Of a stretch of 64,000 bases of DNA, positions 15,097 through 23,913 are shown piece by piece. The notes under the pieces were generated by a model, which saw only the letters and a list, made by a program, of their open reading frames with translations, was not told where the DNA came from and made no database searches. Location: NCBI GenBank assembly GCA_002344965.1, contig DDUU01000029.1, positions 62,001-126,000 on the forward strand, written 5' to 3'. The number at the start of each line of letters is the position of its first letter. Within the stretch, counting starts at the first letter, position 1. This stretch comes from Candidatus Tepidiaquacellales bacterium UBA2330. GTDB taxonomy: Bacteria; Bacteroidota; Ignavibacteria; Tepidaquicellales; Tepidaquicellaceae. The translations under genes and the position numbers were made by a program.

Positions 15097-16359
15097 TCAG
15101 CCGGAATTTCCTGAATAGAATCTGATGAGATTTTCGTAGGTTTTGCTGAGTTTGATGCCGCGGCGGGACATAACTGTTAAAGCCGTTTCAACGGCTTTTT
15201 CTGTCCGGTAACGGACTGGCTTGTTTCCGCTTTCATTCCATGTAAAAGAGCCGATATCTTTACCGGGAAAGCCGCCTCCGAATATGTTAGCGAATATTCC
15301 GGAAACTGTGCCTGTGTTCAGCATTGTATTTATTGAAGTCTTGGTATGATCTCCTAATATGCTTCCCAGAAACTGCATTCCTGTTTCTGTTTCCTTTTCA
15401 TTTATTTTCATTCTAATCTTTGAATAATTATTCTTCAGATCGCTTGTAACTGTATCTGCACCGAGATTTACAAACGGACATATATAAGAATGACCGGTAA
15501 ATCCGTCATGCTGTTTGTTTACATATGAATGAAAAACCGATTCTGCAATTTCACCTGCGACTTTTGAATTTTTACCGATACTGCAGGGTCCGTATATTCT
15601 TGTTCCGGATTTTACAAGCGTATTCTTTCCGATAAATACAGGTCCTTTTATAAAACAAAACGGTTCTATTGTGCAGTTTTCTTCAATGATTATTTTTCCT
15701 TCGGATGCATCAAGTACTGTGTTTGGATATATTTTCGATTTCGGCGAGATCAGAATGTTTTTATTGTTTATAAATAAATCCGACTTACTTGCTTTCTTCA
15801 GACTTTTATCTGTCTGAAAATATAATTCAAGATCTGTGCTGAGTCCTCCGCTGAGAAAATACTTAACGGCATCCCATGGATAATTTAAAACAGATAAATC
15901 ACCTGAATCAGAAATTTCAGTTTCATTGAATTTATGACTTTTGAAAAAATCTTTGAAATTGAGTTCTTTCGAACCGTTTTCATTAAAATATTTTTTAAAT
16001 TCCTTTGTTTTATCTTTCGATAAATAAACGGAAATCAATTCACCCTTATAAATATAAATTTGATCCTTCTTTTTTTCCTTTAGTATTTTATTCAGTATAT
16101 CTATACCGAATATTACTCTTCCGTTTAATAATAACGCATCGTCCTTTGGTATATGATTTACTTTTTCCCTGTTAATTTCTTTCATTAATTCTGAAATGGA
16201 ATCCCTGCATACCAGCGAAACTTCAAACTTACCGTTTAGAATTTTAATGATCCTGTCTTTTATACTGCCGGTTCCGCATTTTATGTCAAATGACGCCCTC
16301 AGCATATTTAATGGGAAAAGGTCTTCGCACTTATTGTCTTCAAAAATTATGACTTCCAT
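15097..16359 (-). CDS. GlmU-like sugar-1-phosphate nucleotidyltransferase with hexapeptide-repeat domain
   Basis: The 420-residue protein differs from classical GlmU. The N-terminal ~190 residues begin VIIFEDNKCEDLFPLNMLRASFDIKCG and lack the usual LAAGxGTRM loop. The C-terminal part (about 200-400) is a left-handed beta-helix of hexapeptide repeats (KIIIEENCTIEPFCFIKGPVFIGKNTLVKSGTRIYGPCSIGKNSKVAGEI). This matches the Bacteroidota-type GlmU family, thought to make UDP-GlcNAc or a related nucleotide sugar for peptidoglycan and lipopolysaccharide. Exact substrate is inferred from the family. No operon partner is obvious; it converges on the cytochrome gene, and a strong terminator of rpmE lies just upstream. 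Confidence 0.83.
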   Translation of the reverse strand: MEVIIFEDNKCEDLFPLNMLRASFDIKCGTGSIKDRIIKILNGKFEVSLVCRDSISELMKEINREKVNHIPKDDALLLNGRVIFGIDILNKILKEKKKDQIYIYKGELISVYLSKDKTKEFKKYFNENGSKELNFKDFFKSHKFNETEISDSGDLSVLNYPWDAVKYFLSGGLSTDLELYFQTDKSLKKASKSDLFINNKNILISPKSKIYPNTVLDASEGKIIIEENCTIEPFCFIKGPVFIGKNTLVKSGTRIYGPCSIGKNSKVAGEIAESVFHSYVNKQHDGFTGHSYICPFVNLGADTVTSDLKNNYSKIRMKINEKETETGMQFLGSILGDHTKTSINTMLNTGTVSGIFANIFGGGFPGKDIGSFTWNESGNKPVRYRTEKAVETALTVMSRRGIKLSKTYENLIRFYSGNSG

Positions 16360-16382
16360 TTCGGACTGTTTATTTATTAATC

Positions 16383-16411
16383 AAAAAAGCCAATATGAAA
16401 ATATTGGCTTT
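16383..16411 (-). terminator. Strong intrinsic terminator after rpmE
   Basis: An 11-pair perfect stem, AAAGCCAATAT (16386-16396) with ATATTGGCTTT (16401-16411), encloses a four-base loop. On the minus strand it runs into TTTTTT, 30 bp past the rpmE stop. Confidence 0.9.
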
Positions 16412-16441
16412 AAATTTTTGTAAATCCTGAATAAATATGTT

Positions 16442-16696
16442 TTATGCTTTTGTTTCAGCAGATTCAGTCGTTTCAGCAGATTTTTTAGATTTTCCGTATC
16501 GTTTGTTAAATTTCTCAACTCTTCCGGCTGTATCTATGATCTTTTGTGTACCGGTAAAAAACGGATGACATAATGAACAAATTTCGACTTTTATTTCAGG
16601 TTCAGTTGAACGCGTTGTAAATAACACTCCTCTGTTTTCCCCGCAATTGCAGATTACATCGCATTTGTAATACTTAGGATGAAAATTCTTTTTCAT
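16442..16696 (-). CDS. rpmE: 50S ribosomal protein L31, zinc-binding type
   Basis: The 84-residue protein begins MKKNFHPKYYKCDVICNCG and carries the four-cysteine zinc set, C16/C18 and C40/C43 (ICNCGE and ICSLCHPFFTG). It is therefore the zinc-containing (C+) paralogue, used when zinc is sufficient. The segment FFTGTQKIIDTAGRVEKFNKRYG is the family's C-terminal signature, followed by a short Thr/Glu/Ala tail. It is a monocistronic gene with its own terminator. In the leader, TTGGA and TCCAA (about 16717-16733) could form a small hairpin; whether it has an autoregulatory role is unknown. Confidence 0.97.
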   Translation of the reverse strand: MKKNFHPKYYKCDVICNCGENRGVLFTTRSTEPEIKVEICSLCHPFFTGTQKIIDTAGRVEKFNKRYGKSKKSAETTESAETKA

Positions 16697-16949
16697 TTTA
16701 TTGCTTATTTATTAATTGGACAAAATATCCAATATGATTATGACTTTCAAGAGAAAATTCAGAAGCAGAGGTGTTCTGAAATTTCATGTTCCGATAATTA
16801 TTATTTTTAAGACTAACGGAAATTTATTTAATCGTCTCAAACGGTTTTAAATGATCAGGTCATTTCCAATAACCTTAATTTCAATTTAAACTAATCTATA
16901 TTTTTCATAAATTCTTAAAATTAAATCCGGATATCATAATACAGATATA

Positions 16950-18077
16950 TTGAAAAAAATCATTTCCGTTGTAGGAGCCAGACCAAATTTCATGAAAATG
17001 GCTCCCATTCATAAGAAGCTTCTTAAAAATAAATCCAAAGTCATTCATAAGATTGTACATACAGGTCAGCATTATGATAATAAAATGTCAGGTGTTTTTA
17101 TCAAAGAGCTTGATCTGCCGAAACCGCATATTTATCTCGGTGTAGGTTCGGCGTCGCATGCCGAGCAGAAAGCCCGGATCATGATTGAGTTTGAAAAAAT
17201 TCTTTTAAAGGAAAAACCTGATCTTGTGCTTGTGTACGGAGATATAAATTCAACCGCCGCAGCCGCTCTGGTAAGTTCAAAAATTCTTACTAAATCAGGT
17301 AGGTCTGTACCTGTTGCTCATATCGAATCCGGTCTAAGAAGCAATGACCGGTCAATGCCTGAAGAAATTAACAGGCTTGTTACCGATGTGCTTTCTGATT
17401 TCTTCTTTGTCACTGAATACAGCGGAGTCAGGAACTTGCTGAAAGAAGGCGCAGATAAAAGAAATATTTTCTTTGCAGGAAATACAATGATAGACTCACT
17501 CGTATTTTATCTGACAAAAGCGCAAAAATCCGGAATACTGAAAGAACTGTGTATTTCAGAAAAGCAATACGCACTCGTTACTCTGCACAGACCTTCCAAT
17601 GTCGATGTCAAAGCTAATATGCGGAAAATTATCTCCGTTTTTGAAAATATTAACAAAATAAATCCATCACTCGATATAGTATTTCCTGTTCATCCCCGCA
17701 CTTTAAAAATGATCGGCGGGTTCGGGCTTGAAAGTAAAATTCAATCAGTAAAAAATCTTATAATTACCGAACCGTTCGGATATTTTGATTTTTTAAAACT
17801 TACTTCAAATGCAAAATTTATCCTGACTGACTCCGGCGGAATACAGGAAGAATCTACATACCTGAGGATTCCGTGCCTCACGCTCCGTGAAAATACTGAA
17901 AGACCTGTCACATCAGAGCTTGGCACAAATGTGATTTGCGGACTTAACGAAAAAAAAATTGTTAATCATATTAAAGAAATTGAAAACGGCAGTTTTAAAA
18001 AAGGAAAGATACCGGAACTCTGGGACGGTAAAGCCGCCGAAAGGATCGTTAAAATTTTATTAAAATTAATAAAGTAA
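16950..18077 (+). CDS. wecB: UDP-N-acetylglucosamine 2-epimerase, non-hydrolysing
   Basis: The 375-residue enzyme belongs to the GT-B-fold epimerase family. The N-terminus reads KKIISVVGARPNFMKMAPI. Catalytic acidic residues sit in VYGDINSTAAAAL, HIESGLRSNDRSMPEEINR and the LTDSGGIQEE nucleotide-binding loop; the His lies in VTLHRPSNVD. It interconverts UDP-GlcNAc and UDP-ManNAc for surface polysaccharides. The start codon is TTG at 16950, since no in-frame ATG precedes the conserved KKIISVVGARPNF. The stop (18075-18077) overlaps the presumed start of nth, and a glycosyltransferase gene follows, so the three genes are probably one transcript. Confidence 0.94.
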   Translation: MKKIISVVGARPNFMKMAPIHKKLLKNKSKVIHKIVHTGQHYDNKMSGVFIKELDLPKPHIYLGVGSASHAEQKARIMIEFEKILLKEKPDLVLVYGDINSTAAAALVSSKILTKSGRSVPVAHIESGLRSNDRSMPEEINRLVTDVLSDFFFVTEYSGVRNLLKEGADKRNIFFAGNTMIDSLVFYLTKAQKSGILKELCISEKQYALVTLHRPSNVDVKANMRKIISVFENINKINPSLDIVFPVHPRTLKMIGGFGLESKIQSVKNLIITEPFGYFDFLKLTSNAKFILTDSGGIQEESTYLRIPCLTLRENTERPVTSELGTNVICGLNEKKIVNHIKEIENGSFKKGKIPELWDGKAAERIVKILLKLIK

Positions 18078-18820
18078 TTTTACAAAAGCAGAAACCGGCT
18101 TTTATCAGAAAAGTAATTGACGCATTAAATGAACGCTTCGGCGCTCCGTATGATGTATCCGTAAACAGAGCCGGGATTCTTGATGTATTAATTGCAACCA
18201 AACTGTCCCAGAATACAACTGACAAATCCTCTTTTGCTGCGTTTACGAATCTAAAAAAGAAATTCAGTAACTGGGATGAAGTTTCAAAAGCTGATGTCAG
18301 AATAATTAAAAATGAAATTAAAGTCTGCGGACTGGCTGAAACAAAATCAAAAGAAATATTATCTCTTTTGAAAAATTTGAAGAAAAATTTCGGAAGTCTG
18401 GATCTTGAATTCATGAATGAATATACGGATGAAAAAATTTATGAGATTTTTCTGAATCATAAAGGATTCGGTGTGAAGACAGTTTCATGTGTTCTGATAT
18501 TCGCAATGGGAAGAGATGCATTCCCGGTCGATACGCATGTTCACAGAATCCTTAACCGGCTTGGGATCGTGAAAACTTCATCGGCGGAAAAAACTTTTGA
18601 AGCAGTGAAAGAAATTATCCCCGAAGGCAAAAAATACGAACTGCATTCGAATCTGATAAAATTCGGAAGGAATATTTGCAGAGCAAAGAATCCTTTGTGC
18701 AGCATCTGTTTTTTGTATAAAGTGTGTGAATTTCCTGAAAAGAAATTTTACCGTTTTAAAAAAATTAATGCGTCAGATATAAAAGAAAATAATTTTATTA
18801 TACTTGAAAACTTAAGCTAA
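18077..18820 (+). CDS. nth: Endonuclease III (DNA glycosylase/AP lyase), non-ATG start
   Basis: Reading the frame upstream of the first NTG codon (TTG at 18368) gives a full-length Nth of about 247 residues, opening LQKQKPAFIRKVIDALNERFGAPYDV. It keeps the helix-hairpin-helix with catalytic Lys (HKGFGVKTVSCV), the catalytic Asp (PVDTHVHRI) and the iron-sulfur ligands in C-X6-C-X2-C-X5-C spacing (CRAKNPLCSICFLYKVC). It excises oxidised pyrimidines and nicks AP sites. No ATG, GTG or TTG exists between the in-frame stop at 18050 and 18368. ATT at 18077 overlaps the wecB stop (TAATT), and ATT codons at 18059 and 18065 are alternatives. Start position is therefore uncertain; the identity is not. 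Confidence 0.85.
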   Translation: MLQKQKPAFIRKVIDALNERFGAPYDVSVNRAGILDVLIATKLSQNTTDKSSFAAFTNLKKKFSNWDEVSKADVRIIKNEIKVCGLAETKSKEILSLLKNLKKNFGSLDLEFMNEYTDEKIYEIFLNHKGFGVKTVSCVLIFAMGRDAFPVDTHVHRILNRLGIVKTSSAEKTFEAVKEIIPEGKKYELHSNLIKFGRNICRAKNPLCSICFLYKVCEFPEKKFYRFKKINASDIKENNFIILENLS

Positions 18821-18833
18821 GACTGAGACAGAT

Positions 18834-19868
18834 TTGAAATTAGATAAAAATAAAATTCATAAAATTCTTGTAATTAAATTCGGCGGGATAGGAGACATTC
18901 TCCTGACCACTCCCGTACTTCCCAATCTCAAAGCTTTTTTTCCCGATGCTGAAATTAATTTTCTTACCGTACGTCATTCGCGTGATATCCTGATTGATAA
19001 TCCTTATATCACCAGAGCGTTTACTTATGATGCAAATGAAGACAAGTCCTGGTGTCTGATTAAAAACATAAGAAAGCAAAAGTATGATCTTGTTATAGAT
19101 TTGTTCGGAAATCCGAGGACTGCGCTGATTACCTTTTTAAGCGGAGCAAAGTACAGATTCGGCTTTAATTTCAGAGGAAGAAATTACGCTTATAATATCA
19201 GCGTGAAAGGAAGAGGAGGAGAAGTGCATAATGTTGAATTTAATCTCGACTCTCTGAAAGCTCTTGACATTCCTGTCGTTTCCAAAAAACTTTATCTGCC
19301 AGTAAATATTGTTCATAAAGAATTTGCTGATGAGTTTTTCAGTTCAAATGGTCTCTCTTCGAAGAAAGTAATTGGAATTTCAAAGACCGGAGGCTGGGAA
19401 TCCAAAAGATATAAAGCTGAAGATTATACAAAACTGATGGATATACTGAATGAGATCTATGATGTTAATTTTATTCTTTTCTGGGGGAATCAAAAGGAAA
19501 GGGAAAATTGTGAGATGATAAGAGACTCTGTAAAAAAAGGAAACGCATACCTAATTCCCGACAGCCCTATCAGATATCTTGCCGCTATAATTGAGAAATG
19601 CGATCTTGTGATAGGTAATGACTCAGGCCCTTTGCATATAGCTGTCTCGATGAACGTCCCCACGCTCGGTATTTACGGACCTACTAATCCAAAACTTCAG
19701 GGTCCTTTCGGCGATAAAAATCTGTCAATAGTAAATGAAAATATTGACTGCCTTTATTGTAATCTGCTTGAATGTAATATAGGAAATATCTGCATGACGG
19801 AATTATCAAAAGACAGGATAATAGAAAAAGTAAAAGAGCTGATACGGATCAACGGAGTGAAAATGTAA
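18834..19868 (+). CDS. Glycosyltransferase family 9 (heptosyltransferase-like)
   Basis: The 344-residue protein begins KILVIKFGGIGDILLTTPVLPNLK, the hallmark of ADP-heptose:LPS heptosyltransferases (GT-B fold). The C-terminal nucleotide-sugar site is seen in DLVIGNDSGPLHIAVSMNVPTLGIYGPTNP. Such enzymes add heptose (or other sugars) to lipid A core at the cytoplasmic face of the inner membrane. A short CLYCNLLECN...CMTE cluster near the C-terminus is also typical of this family. The start is TTG at 18834, 13 bp after the nth stop, suggesting co-transcription with wecB and nth. Heptose specificity is inferred from family, not proven. Confidence 0.88.
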   Translation: MKLDKNKIHKILVIKFGGIGDILLTTPVLPNLKAFFPDAEINFLTVRHSRDILIDNPYITRAFTYDANEDKSWCLIKNIRKQKYDLVIDLFGNPRTALITFLSGAKYRFGFNFRGRNYAYNISVKGRGGEVHNVEFNLDSLKALDIPVVSKKLYLPVNIVHKEFADEFFSSNGLSSKKVIGISKTGGWESKRYKAEDYTKLMDILNEIYDVNFILFWGNQKERENCEMIRDSVKKGNAYLIPDSPIRYLAAIIEKCDLVIGNDSGPLHIAVSMNVPTLGIYGPTNPKLQGPFGDKNLSIVNENIDCLYCNLLECNIGNICMTELSKDRIIEKVKELIRINGVKM

Positions 19869-19922
19869 AATAAGTTTTTAATGTATTCAATAATTCTTAT
19901 TTTGTTCAACTAAAAAATTTTT

Positions 19923-21284
19923 ATGGCAGAAGCTGTAAGCAATAAATATCCGAAAGGGATCCCGTATATAATTGGCAATGAACTTGCCGAAAGATTCAGT
20001 TTTTACGGAATGAAAGGGATCCTGGTAGTTTTCATGACTCAGTATCTTATGGGTTCGGGCGGAACAGATGTAATGAATCCGAATGAAGCTACAAAATGGT
20101 ATCATGTTTTCAGCATGGCGACTTATTTTTTTCCGATAGTAGGAGCTATTATATCCGATGTTTTATGGGGAAAATATAAGACGATAATATTACTGTCTGT
20201 TGTCTATGTGCTGGGTCATGCTGCTCTGGCAATTGACGAATCGAGAATAGGACTGGCAATCGGACTTACGCTTATAGCAATGGGCTCCGGCGGAATAAAA
20301 CCCTGCGTTTCAGCTCACGTCGGAGATCAGTTTGAAAAAAAGAACAAGCATCTTCTCGAAAAAATATTCGGTTACTTTTACTTTTCCATAAATCTTGGAG
20401 CCGCAATTTCGACTTTACTTACTCCTATATTACTCGACAGATACGGACCTCACGTTGCATTCGGCGTTCCGGGTCTGATTATGCTTATTGCTACTATAGT
20501 TTTTTATATGGGAAGAAAAGTATTTACCGCGATACCGCCTGTTGGATGGAAAGCGTACAAGACGGATGTATTCAGCAAAAAAGGGAAAAAAGCAATACTG
20601 AATCTCAGCATTATGTATATTTTTATCGCAGTATTCTGGTCACTTTTCGATCAGACGGGATCTTCGTGGGTGCTGCAGGCTGAGAAAATGGATAAAATGG
20701 TAAACCTTGGTTTTACGCAGTTTGAACTTCTGGCTTCTCAGATCCAGGCAATTAATCCCCTGCTTATAATGATATTCATTCCGATGTTTACTTATGTCAT
20801 ATATCCTTTCGTGAATAAATTTTTTCCTCTGACAATGCTGAGAAAAATTTCCATCGGTATGTTTCTCGCTGCATTTTCGTTTGCAATAATTGCATTTGCG
20901 GAAACTTCCATATCTGCCGGCGGTACTCCGAGCATTCTTTGGCAGTTCTGGGCTTATGTAATTCTTACTGCAGCCGAAGTAATGATCTCCATTACCGGTC
21001 TTGAATTTTCATATACACAGGCGCCGAACAGTATGAAGTCTTTCGTAATGGGACTCTGGTTTCTCGGAGTTTCTCTTGGTAACGGTATTACTGCGCTTGT
21101 AAATCAGCTAATCGTAAATGACGACGGTTCATTTGTCTTCGAAGGTTCTGAATATTTCTGGTTCTTTTCAGGACTTATGCTGTTCACCGCTTTTGCTTTT
21201 ATAATTGTAGCCAAAAGGTATAAGGAAGAAGATTATATTCAGGTTAGGGATGTTAACACCGAACCGTTATTAACTGAAAACTGA
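19923..21284 (+). CDS. Proton-dependent oligopeptide transporter (POT/PTR family)
   Basis: The 453-residue membrane protein has about twelve hydrophobic segments of the major facilitator fold. Near the N-terminus is the POT signature ExxERFxxYG (NELAERFSFYGMKGIL), which couples proton movement to peptide uptake. The second signature is in the FYFSINLGAAIST stretch. It should import di- and tripeptides across the inner membrane. It stands alone, 54 bp after the glycosyltransferase and 123 bp before isocitrate dehydrogenase. Substrate range cannot be read from sequence. Length is at the short end of the family, with a normal C-terminus. Confidence 0.92.
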   Translation: MAEAVSNKYPKGIPYIIGNELAERFSFYGMKGILVVFMTQYLMGSGGTDVMNPNEATKWYHVFSMATYFFPIVGAIISDVLWGKYKTIILLSVVYVLGHAALAIDESRIGLAIGLTLIAMGSGGIKPCVSAHVGDQFEKKNKHLLEKIFGYFYFSINLGAAISTLLTPILLDRYGPHVAFGVPGLIMLIATIVFYMGRKVFTAIPPVGWKAYKTDVFSKKGKKAILNLSIMYIFIAVFWSLFDQTGSSWVLQAEKMDKMVNLGFTQFELLASQIQAINPLLIMIFIPMFTYVIYPFVNKFFPLTMLRKISIGMFLAAFSFAIIAFAETSISAGGTPSILWQFWAYVILTAAEVMISITGLEFSYTQAPNSMKSFVMGLWFLGVSLGNGITALVNQLIVNDDGSFVFEGSEYFWFFSGLMLFTAFAFIIVAKRYKEEDYIQVRDVNTEPLLTEN

Positions 21285-21407
21285 AATTTATCAAAGTCTT
21301 ATCCTGTCTGCAGGAATAAAATCCGGAATGCTGTGATTTATATTTTAAGTTTAATATAAAGTTCAATATCATTAAATTAATTTTCTAAAAATCAATGAAA
21401 GGAATTC

Positions 21408-22847
21408 ATGTCTAAAAACACACCAATTACTGTCGCATACGGTGACGGTATCGGTCCTGAAATAATGGAAGCAACACTTAATATAATAACTTCCGCCGGA
21501 GCTGAACTTGATATTGAAACCATAGAGATCGGCGAGCAGGTATATCTGAGGGGAAATCTCGCCGGAATAGAACCGAGCGCATGGGATTCTCTGCGCAGAA
21601 CAAAAGTTTTTCTGAAAGCACCTATCACAACACCGCAGGGCGGCGGCTATAAAAGTCTGAATGTTACAACCAGGAAAACATTAGGCCTTTATGCTAATGT
21701 AAGACCATGTATTTCTTATCATCCTTATGTTTCTACCAAACATCCCGTAATGGATGTGGTAATTGTCAGGGAAAACGAAGAAGACCTTTATGCCGGAATT
21801 GAATACAGACAGACTCAGGATGTCTATCAGTGTTTAAAACTTATTTCAAGACCAGGTTCTGAAAAGATCATACGATACGCATTTGAGTATGCAGTTTATA
21901 ACAACAGAAAAAAAGTAACGTGTTTTGTAAAAGATAATATAATGAAACTTACCGACGGTTTGTTTCACAAAATATTCAAAGACATTGCAGCTGAATATCC
22001 GGATATTGAAAATGAAGTATGGATAGTAGATATTGGAGCGGCTAAAATGGCAAACACGCCGGAAGATTTTGATGTGATAGTAATGGAAAATCTTTACGGC
22101 GATATTTTATCGGACGTAGCCGCTCAGATTACCGGTTCCGTCGGACTTGCCGGTTCATCAAACATAGGAGAGAATTTTGCAATGTTTGAAGCCATTCACG
22201 GATCGGCTCCGAGAAGAGCAGGACAAAACCTTGCAAACCCGTCCGGACTTCTGCTCGGTGGAGTAATGATGCTGAACCACATTGGTCAGAGTGAAATTGC
22301 AACCAAAGTACATAATGCATGGCTTAAAACTCTCGAAGACGGAATTCATACATATGATATTTTTAAGGATAATATCAGCAAAGAAAAAGTCGGCACAAAA
22401 GAATTTGCAAAAGCCGTCATCGAAAGATTAGGTCAGGTTCCCGAAAAACTAAAAGCTGTTAAATATAAAAAATCCGATGAAGTGAAAAGAAAACAGGCCG
22501 ATGTGTCAAAATTAAAAATTCAGCAGAAAGACCTTGTCGGCGTGGATATTTATCTCGACTGGAGAAACGGTTCGGCTGAAGACCTCGGCGAAATTCTGAA
22601 AAAAGTCGGCACCGATAATCTTAAACTCGGATTCATAAGTAACAGAGGCGTAAAAGTCTGGCCTGACGGCGAACCGGAAACTTTCTGCACCGATCACTGG
22701 AGATGCAGATATGTTACCGTTAACAGCGGAGAAACCATTAATAACTCCGAAGTAATAAAGCTGCTTGAAAAAGTATATGATACCGGTTTTGATTTTATAA
22801 AAACAGAACATATTTATAACTTCGACGGTGAAGCGGGTTATTCCTGA
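21408..22847 (+). CDS. icd: Isocitrate dehydrogenase, probably NADP-dependent
   Basis: This 479-residue decarboxylating dehydrogenase starts ITVAYGDGIGPEIMEA. Substrate residues are seen in KSLNVTTRKTLGLYANVRP, RENEEDLYAGIEY (Tyr) and VKDNIMKLTDG (Lys). Metal-binding Asp residues lie in MENLYGDILSDVAAQ. The cofactor loop HGSAPRRAGQNLANP has Arg-Arg where E. coli NADP-enzyme has Lys-Tyr and NAD-enzymes have Asp-Ile, favouring NADP (inference). A ~130-residue C-terminal extension after the core matches the long Thermus-type isocitrate dehydrogenase. It catalyses the TCA-cycle step to 2-oxoglutarate. AAAGGAA precedes the ATG, and a terminator follows 30 bp after the stop. Confidence 0.93.
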   Translation: MSKNTPITVAYGDGIGPEIMEATLNIITSAGAELDIETIEIGEQVYLRGNLAGIEPSAWDSLRRTKVFLKAPITTPQGGGYKSLNVTTRKTLGLYANVRPCISYHPYVSTKHPVMDVVIVRENEEDLYAGIEYRQTQDVYQCLKLISRPGSEKIIRYAFEYAVYNNRKKVTCFVKDNIMKLTDGLFHKIFKDIAAEYPDIENEVWIVDIGAAKMANTPEDFDVIVMENLYGDILSDVAAQITGSVGLAGSSNIGENFAMFEAIHGSAPRRAGQNLANPSGLLLGGVMMLNHIGQSEIATKVHNAWLKTLEDGIHTYDIFKDNISKEKVGTKEFAKAVIERLGQVPEKLKAVKYKKSDEVKRKQADVSKLKIQQKDLVGVDIYLDWRNGSAEDLGEILKKVGTDNLKLGFISNRGVKVWPDGEPETFCTDHWRCRYVTVNSGETINNSEVIKLLEKVYDTGFDFIKTEHIYNFDGEAGYS

Positions 22848-22876
22848 TTTGTAATTTTATTTTTATAAGCTCTGAT

Positions 22877-22904
22877 AAAATCCGGTTTAAGCCGGATTTT
22901 TTTT
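22877..22904 (+). terminator. Intrinsic terminator after icd
   Basis: AAAATCCGG and CCGGATTTT pair around a six-base loop and run into an eight-T tract ending at 22904. It separates icd from the next promoter. Confidence 0.88.
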
Positions 22905-22913
22905 GTCCGGATG

Positions 22914-22944
22914 TTGACATTTAAAAATAAACTCTCTATTTTTG
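22914..22944 (+). promoter_or_regulatory. Bacteroidota-type promoter of the five-gene operon
   Basis: TTGACA (22914-22919) is followed after 17 bp by TATTTTTG (22937-22944), an exact match to the Bacteroidota -7 box TAnnTTTG. The likely transcription start is around 22950, inside the first of two identical 12-bp palindromes. It is the clearest promoter in the window and drives the 22987 operon. Confidence 0.75.
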
Positions 22945-22973
22945 TAAAGCACTTTATTTTATAAAGCACTTTA
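22945..22973 (+). promoter_or_regulatory. Tandem palindromic operator TAAAGCACTTTA x2
   Basis: Two identical copies of TAAAGCACTTTA lie at 22945-22956 and 22962-22973, 17 bp apart start to start. Each is an inverted repeat with arms TAAAG/CTTTA around a CA centre. They begin directly after the -7 box and cover the expected transcription start, so bound protein would block RNA polymerase. The second gene of the operon encodes a small winged-helix regulator, the natural candidate ligand (inference). Confidence 0.65.
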
Positions 22974-22986
22974 AATTAAATCAAAC

Positions 22987-23592
22987 ATGGAATCAAAACA
23001 AGCTGAACTTGAACTGTCTCTGATAAAAAAAATGATGGAGGACACCCGAAAACTGAATATCGATAACGGTATTCATTATATATTCTGGGGTATATTGGTA
23101 GCTCTCGGATTACTGATAAACTATCTTATGCTTGTGTTTAAATTTTATACAAAGTATATAGGATTTGTATGGCTGGTGATGATGGTATCAGGAGCAGTTG
23201 CCGATATACTGATAGGCAAATATCAAAGCAAAAGAAGTAAAGTATCCACTTACGCAGGAAGGATTTTGGCTTCATTATGGCTTTCGTCAGGAGTAGCAAT
23301 GTTTATTTACGGTTTTGTCGGCTCTTTCTCCGGAGCATACAATTCCATATTCATCTGTCCTGTCATCGCTACATCTCTCGGTATTTCCTATTTCACAAGC
23401 GGATCAATACAGCAGCTCGGATGGCTCAGATCAGTATCATTCGGATGGTGGGCAGGAGCAATAATAATGTTTGTATTTCCGGGAATTCATACTTTACTTA
23501 TTTTTGCAATAATGATAATCATGCTTCAGATAGTACCGGGAATAATACTCAATAAAAAATCAAAAGAATTACTTACAGAAATCGCAAAATGA
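22987..23592 (+). CDS. Multi-pass membrane protein of unknown function
   Basis: The 201-residue protein has a charged cytoplasmic N-terminus (about 1-30, ELSLIKKMMEDTRKL). Five or six hydrophobic helices follow, including IFWGILVALGLLINYLMLV, FVWLVMMVSGAVADIL, IFICPVIATSLGISYF and LLIFAIMIIMLQIVPGIIL. It ends in a short basic/acidic tail. No catalytic or transport motif is recognised. It is the first gene after the strong promoter and operator, and its stop overlaps the start of the regulator gene by four bases (ATGA), so the two are translationally coupled. Pairing of such a membrane protein with a small winged-helix regulator suggests a sensing or signal-modulating role, which is inference. 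Confidence 0.75.
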   Translation: MESKQAELELSLIKKMMEDTRKLNIDNGIHYIFWGILVALGLLINYLMLVFKFYTKYIGFVWLVMMVSGAVADILIGKYQSKRSKVSTYAGRILASLWLSSGVAMFIYGFVGSFSGAYNSIFICPVIATSLGISYFTSGSIQQLGWLRSVSFGWWAGAIIMFVFPGIHTLLIFAIMIIMLQIVPGIILNKKSKELLTEIAK

Positions 23593-23891
23593 ATTATGAC
23601 TATCAGCAAATTGACGATGTAATACATTCACGGATAAGAACTGCAATTATGGCAGTGCTTGTGGGAACTGAAGAAGCGGAATTCAATTTTCTAAAGGAAA
23701 AAGTAAATGCAACTGACGGCAACTTAAGTGTTCATCTGAAAAAACTGGAGCATGCGGGATATGTCAGCGTTAAGAAATTATTTATAGACAGAAAACCCGT
23801 TTCAAAATATAAAATCACTGCAAAAGGATACAAAGCTTTTGAAAATTATATCAATAATCTGGAAAATATTATAAGATCAAATAAAAAGTAA
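23589..23891 (+). CDS. Small winged-helix transcriptional regulator (HTH_34/ArsR-MarR-like)
   Basis: The 100-residue protein consists almost entirely of one winged-helix DNA-binding domain. It opens with a helical region IDDVIHSRIRTAIMAVLVG. The recognition region is FLKEKVNATDGNLSVHLKKLEHAGYVSVKK, followed by the wing KPVSKYKITAKGYKAFENY. This is the pattern of the HTH_34 family (single-domain regulators close to ArsR/MarR), usually dimeric repressors. No ligand domain or metal-binding cysteines are present. It is translationally coupled to the membrane-protein gene in front. It probably binds the two TAAAGCACTTTA sites over the operon promoter (inference). Confidence 0.85.
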   Translation: MNYDYQQIDDVIHSRIRTAIMAVLVGTEEAEFNFLKEKVNATDGNLSVHLKKLEHAGYVSVKKLFIDRKPVSKYKITAKGYKAFENYINNLENIIRSNKK

Positions 23892-23913
23892 TCATTATTA
23901 TAAATTAACCAAT

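Noticed and set aside
18020..18077. Programmed frameshift from wecB into nth
   Set aside because: The A/T-rich overlap has no clean X XXY YYZ slippery site in the wecB frame, and a separate ATT start is the simpler reading.
18368..18820. Truncated 150-residue nth from the TTG at 18368
   Set aside because: The N-terminal ~97 residues of Nth are encoded in the same frame immediately upstream, so this start is not the real one.
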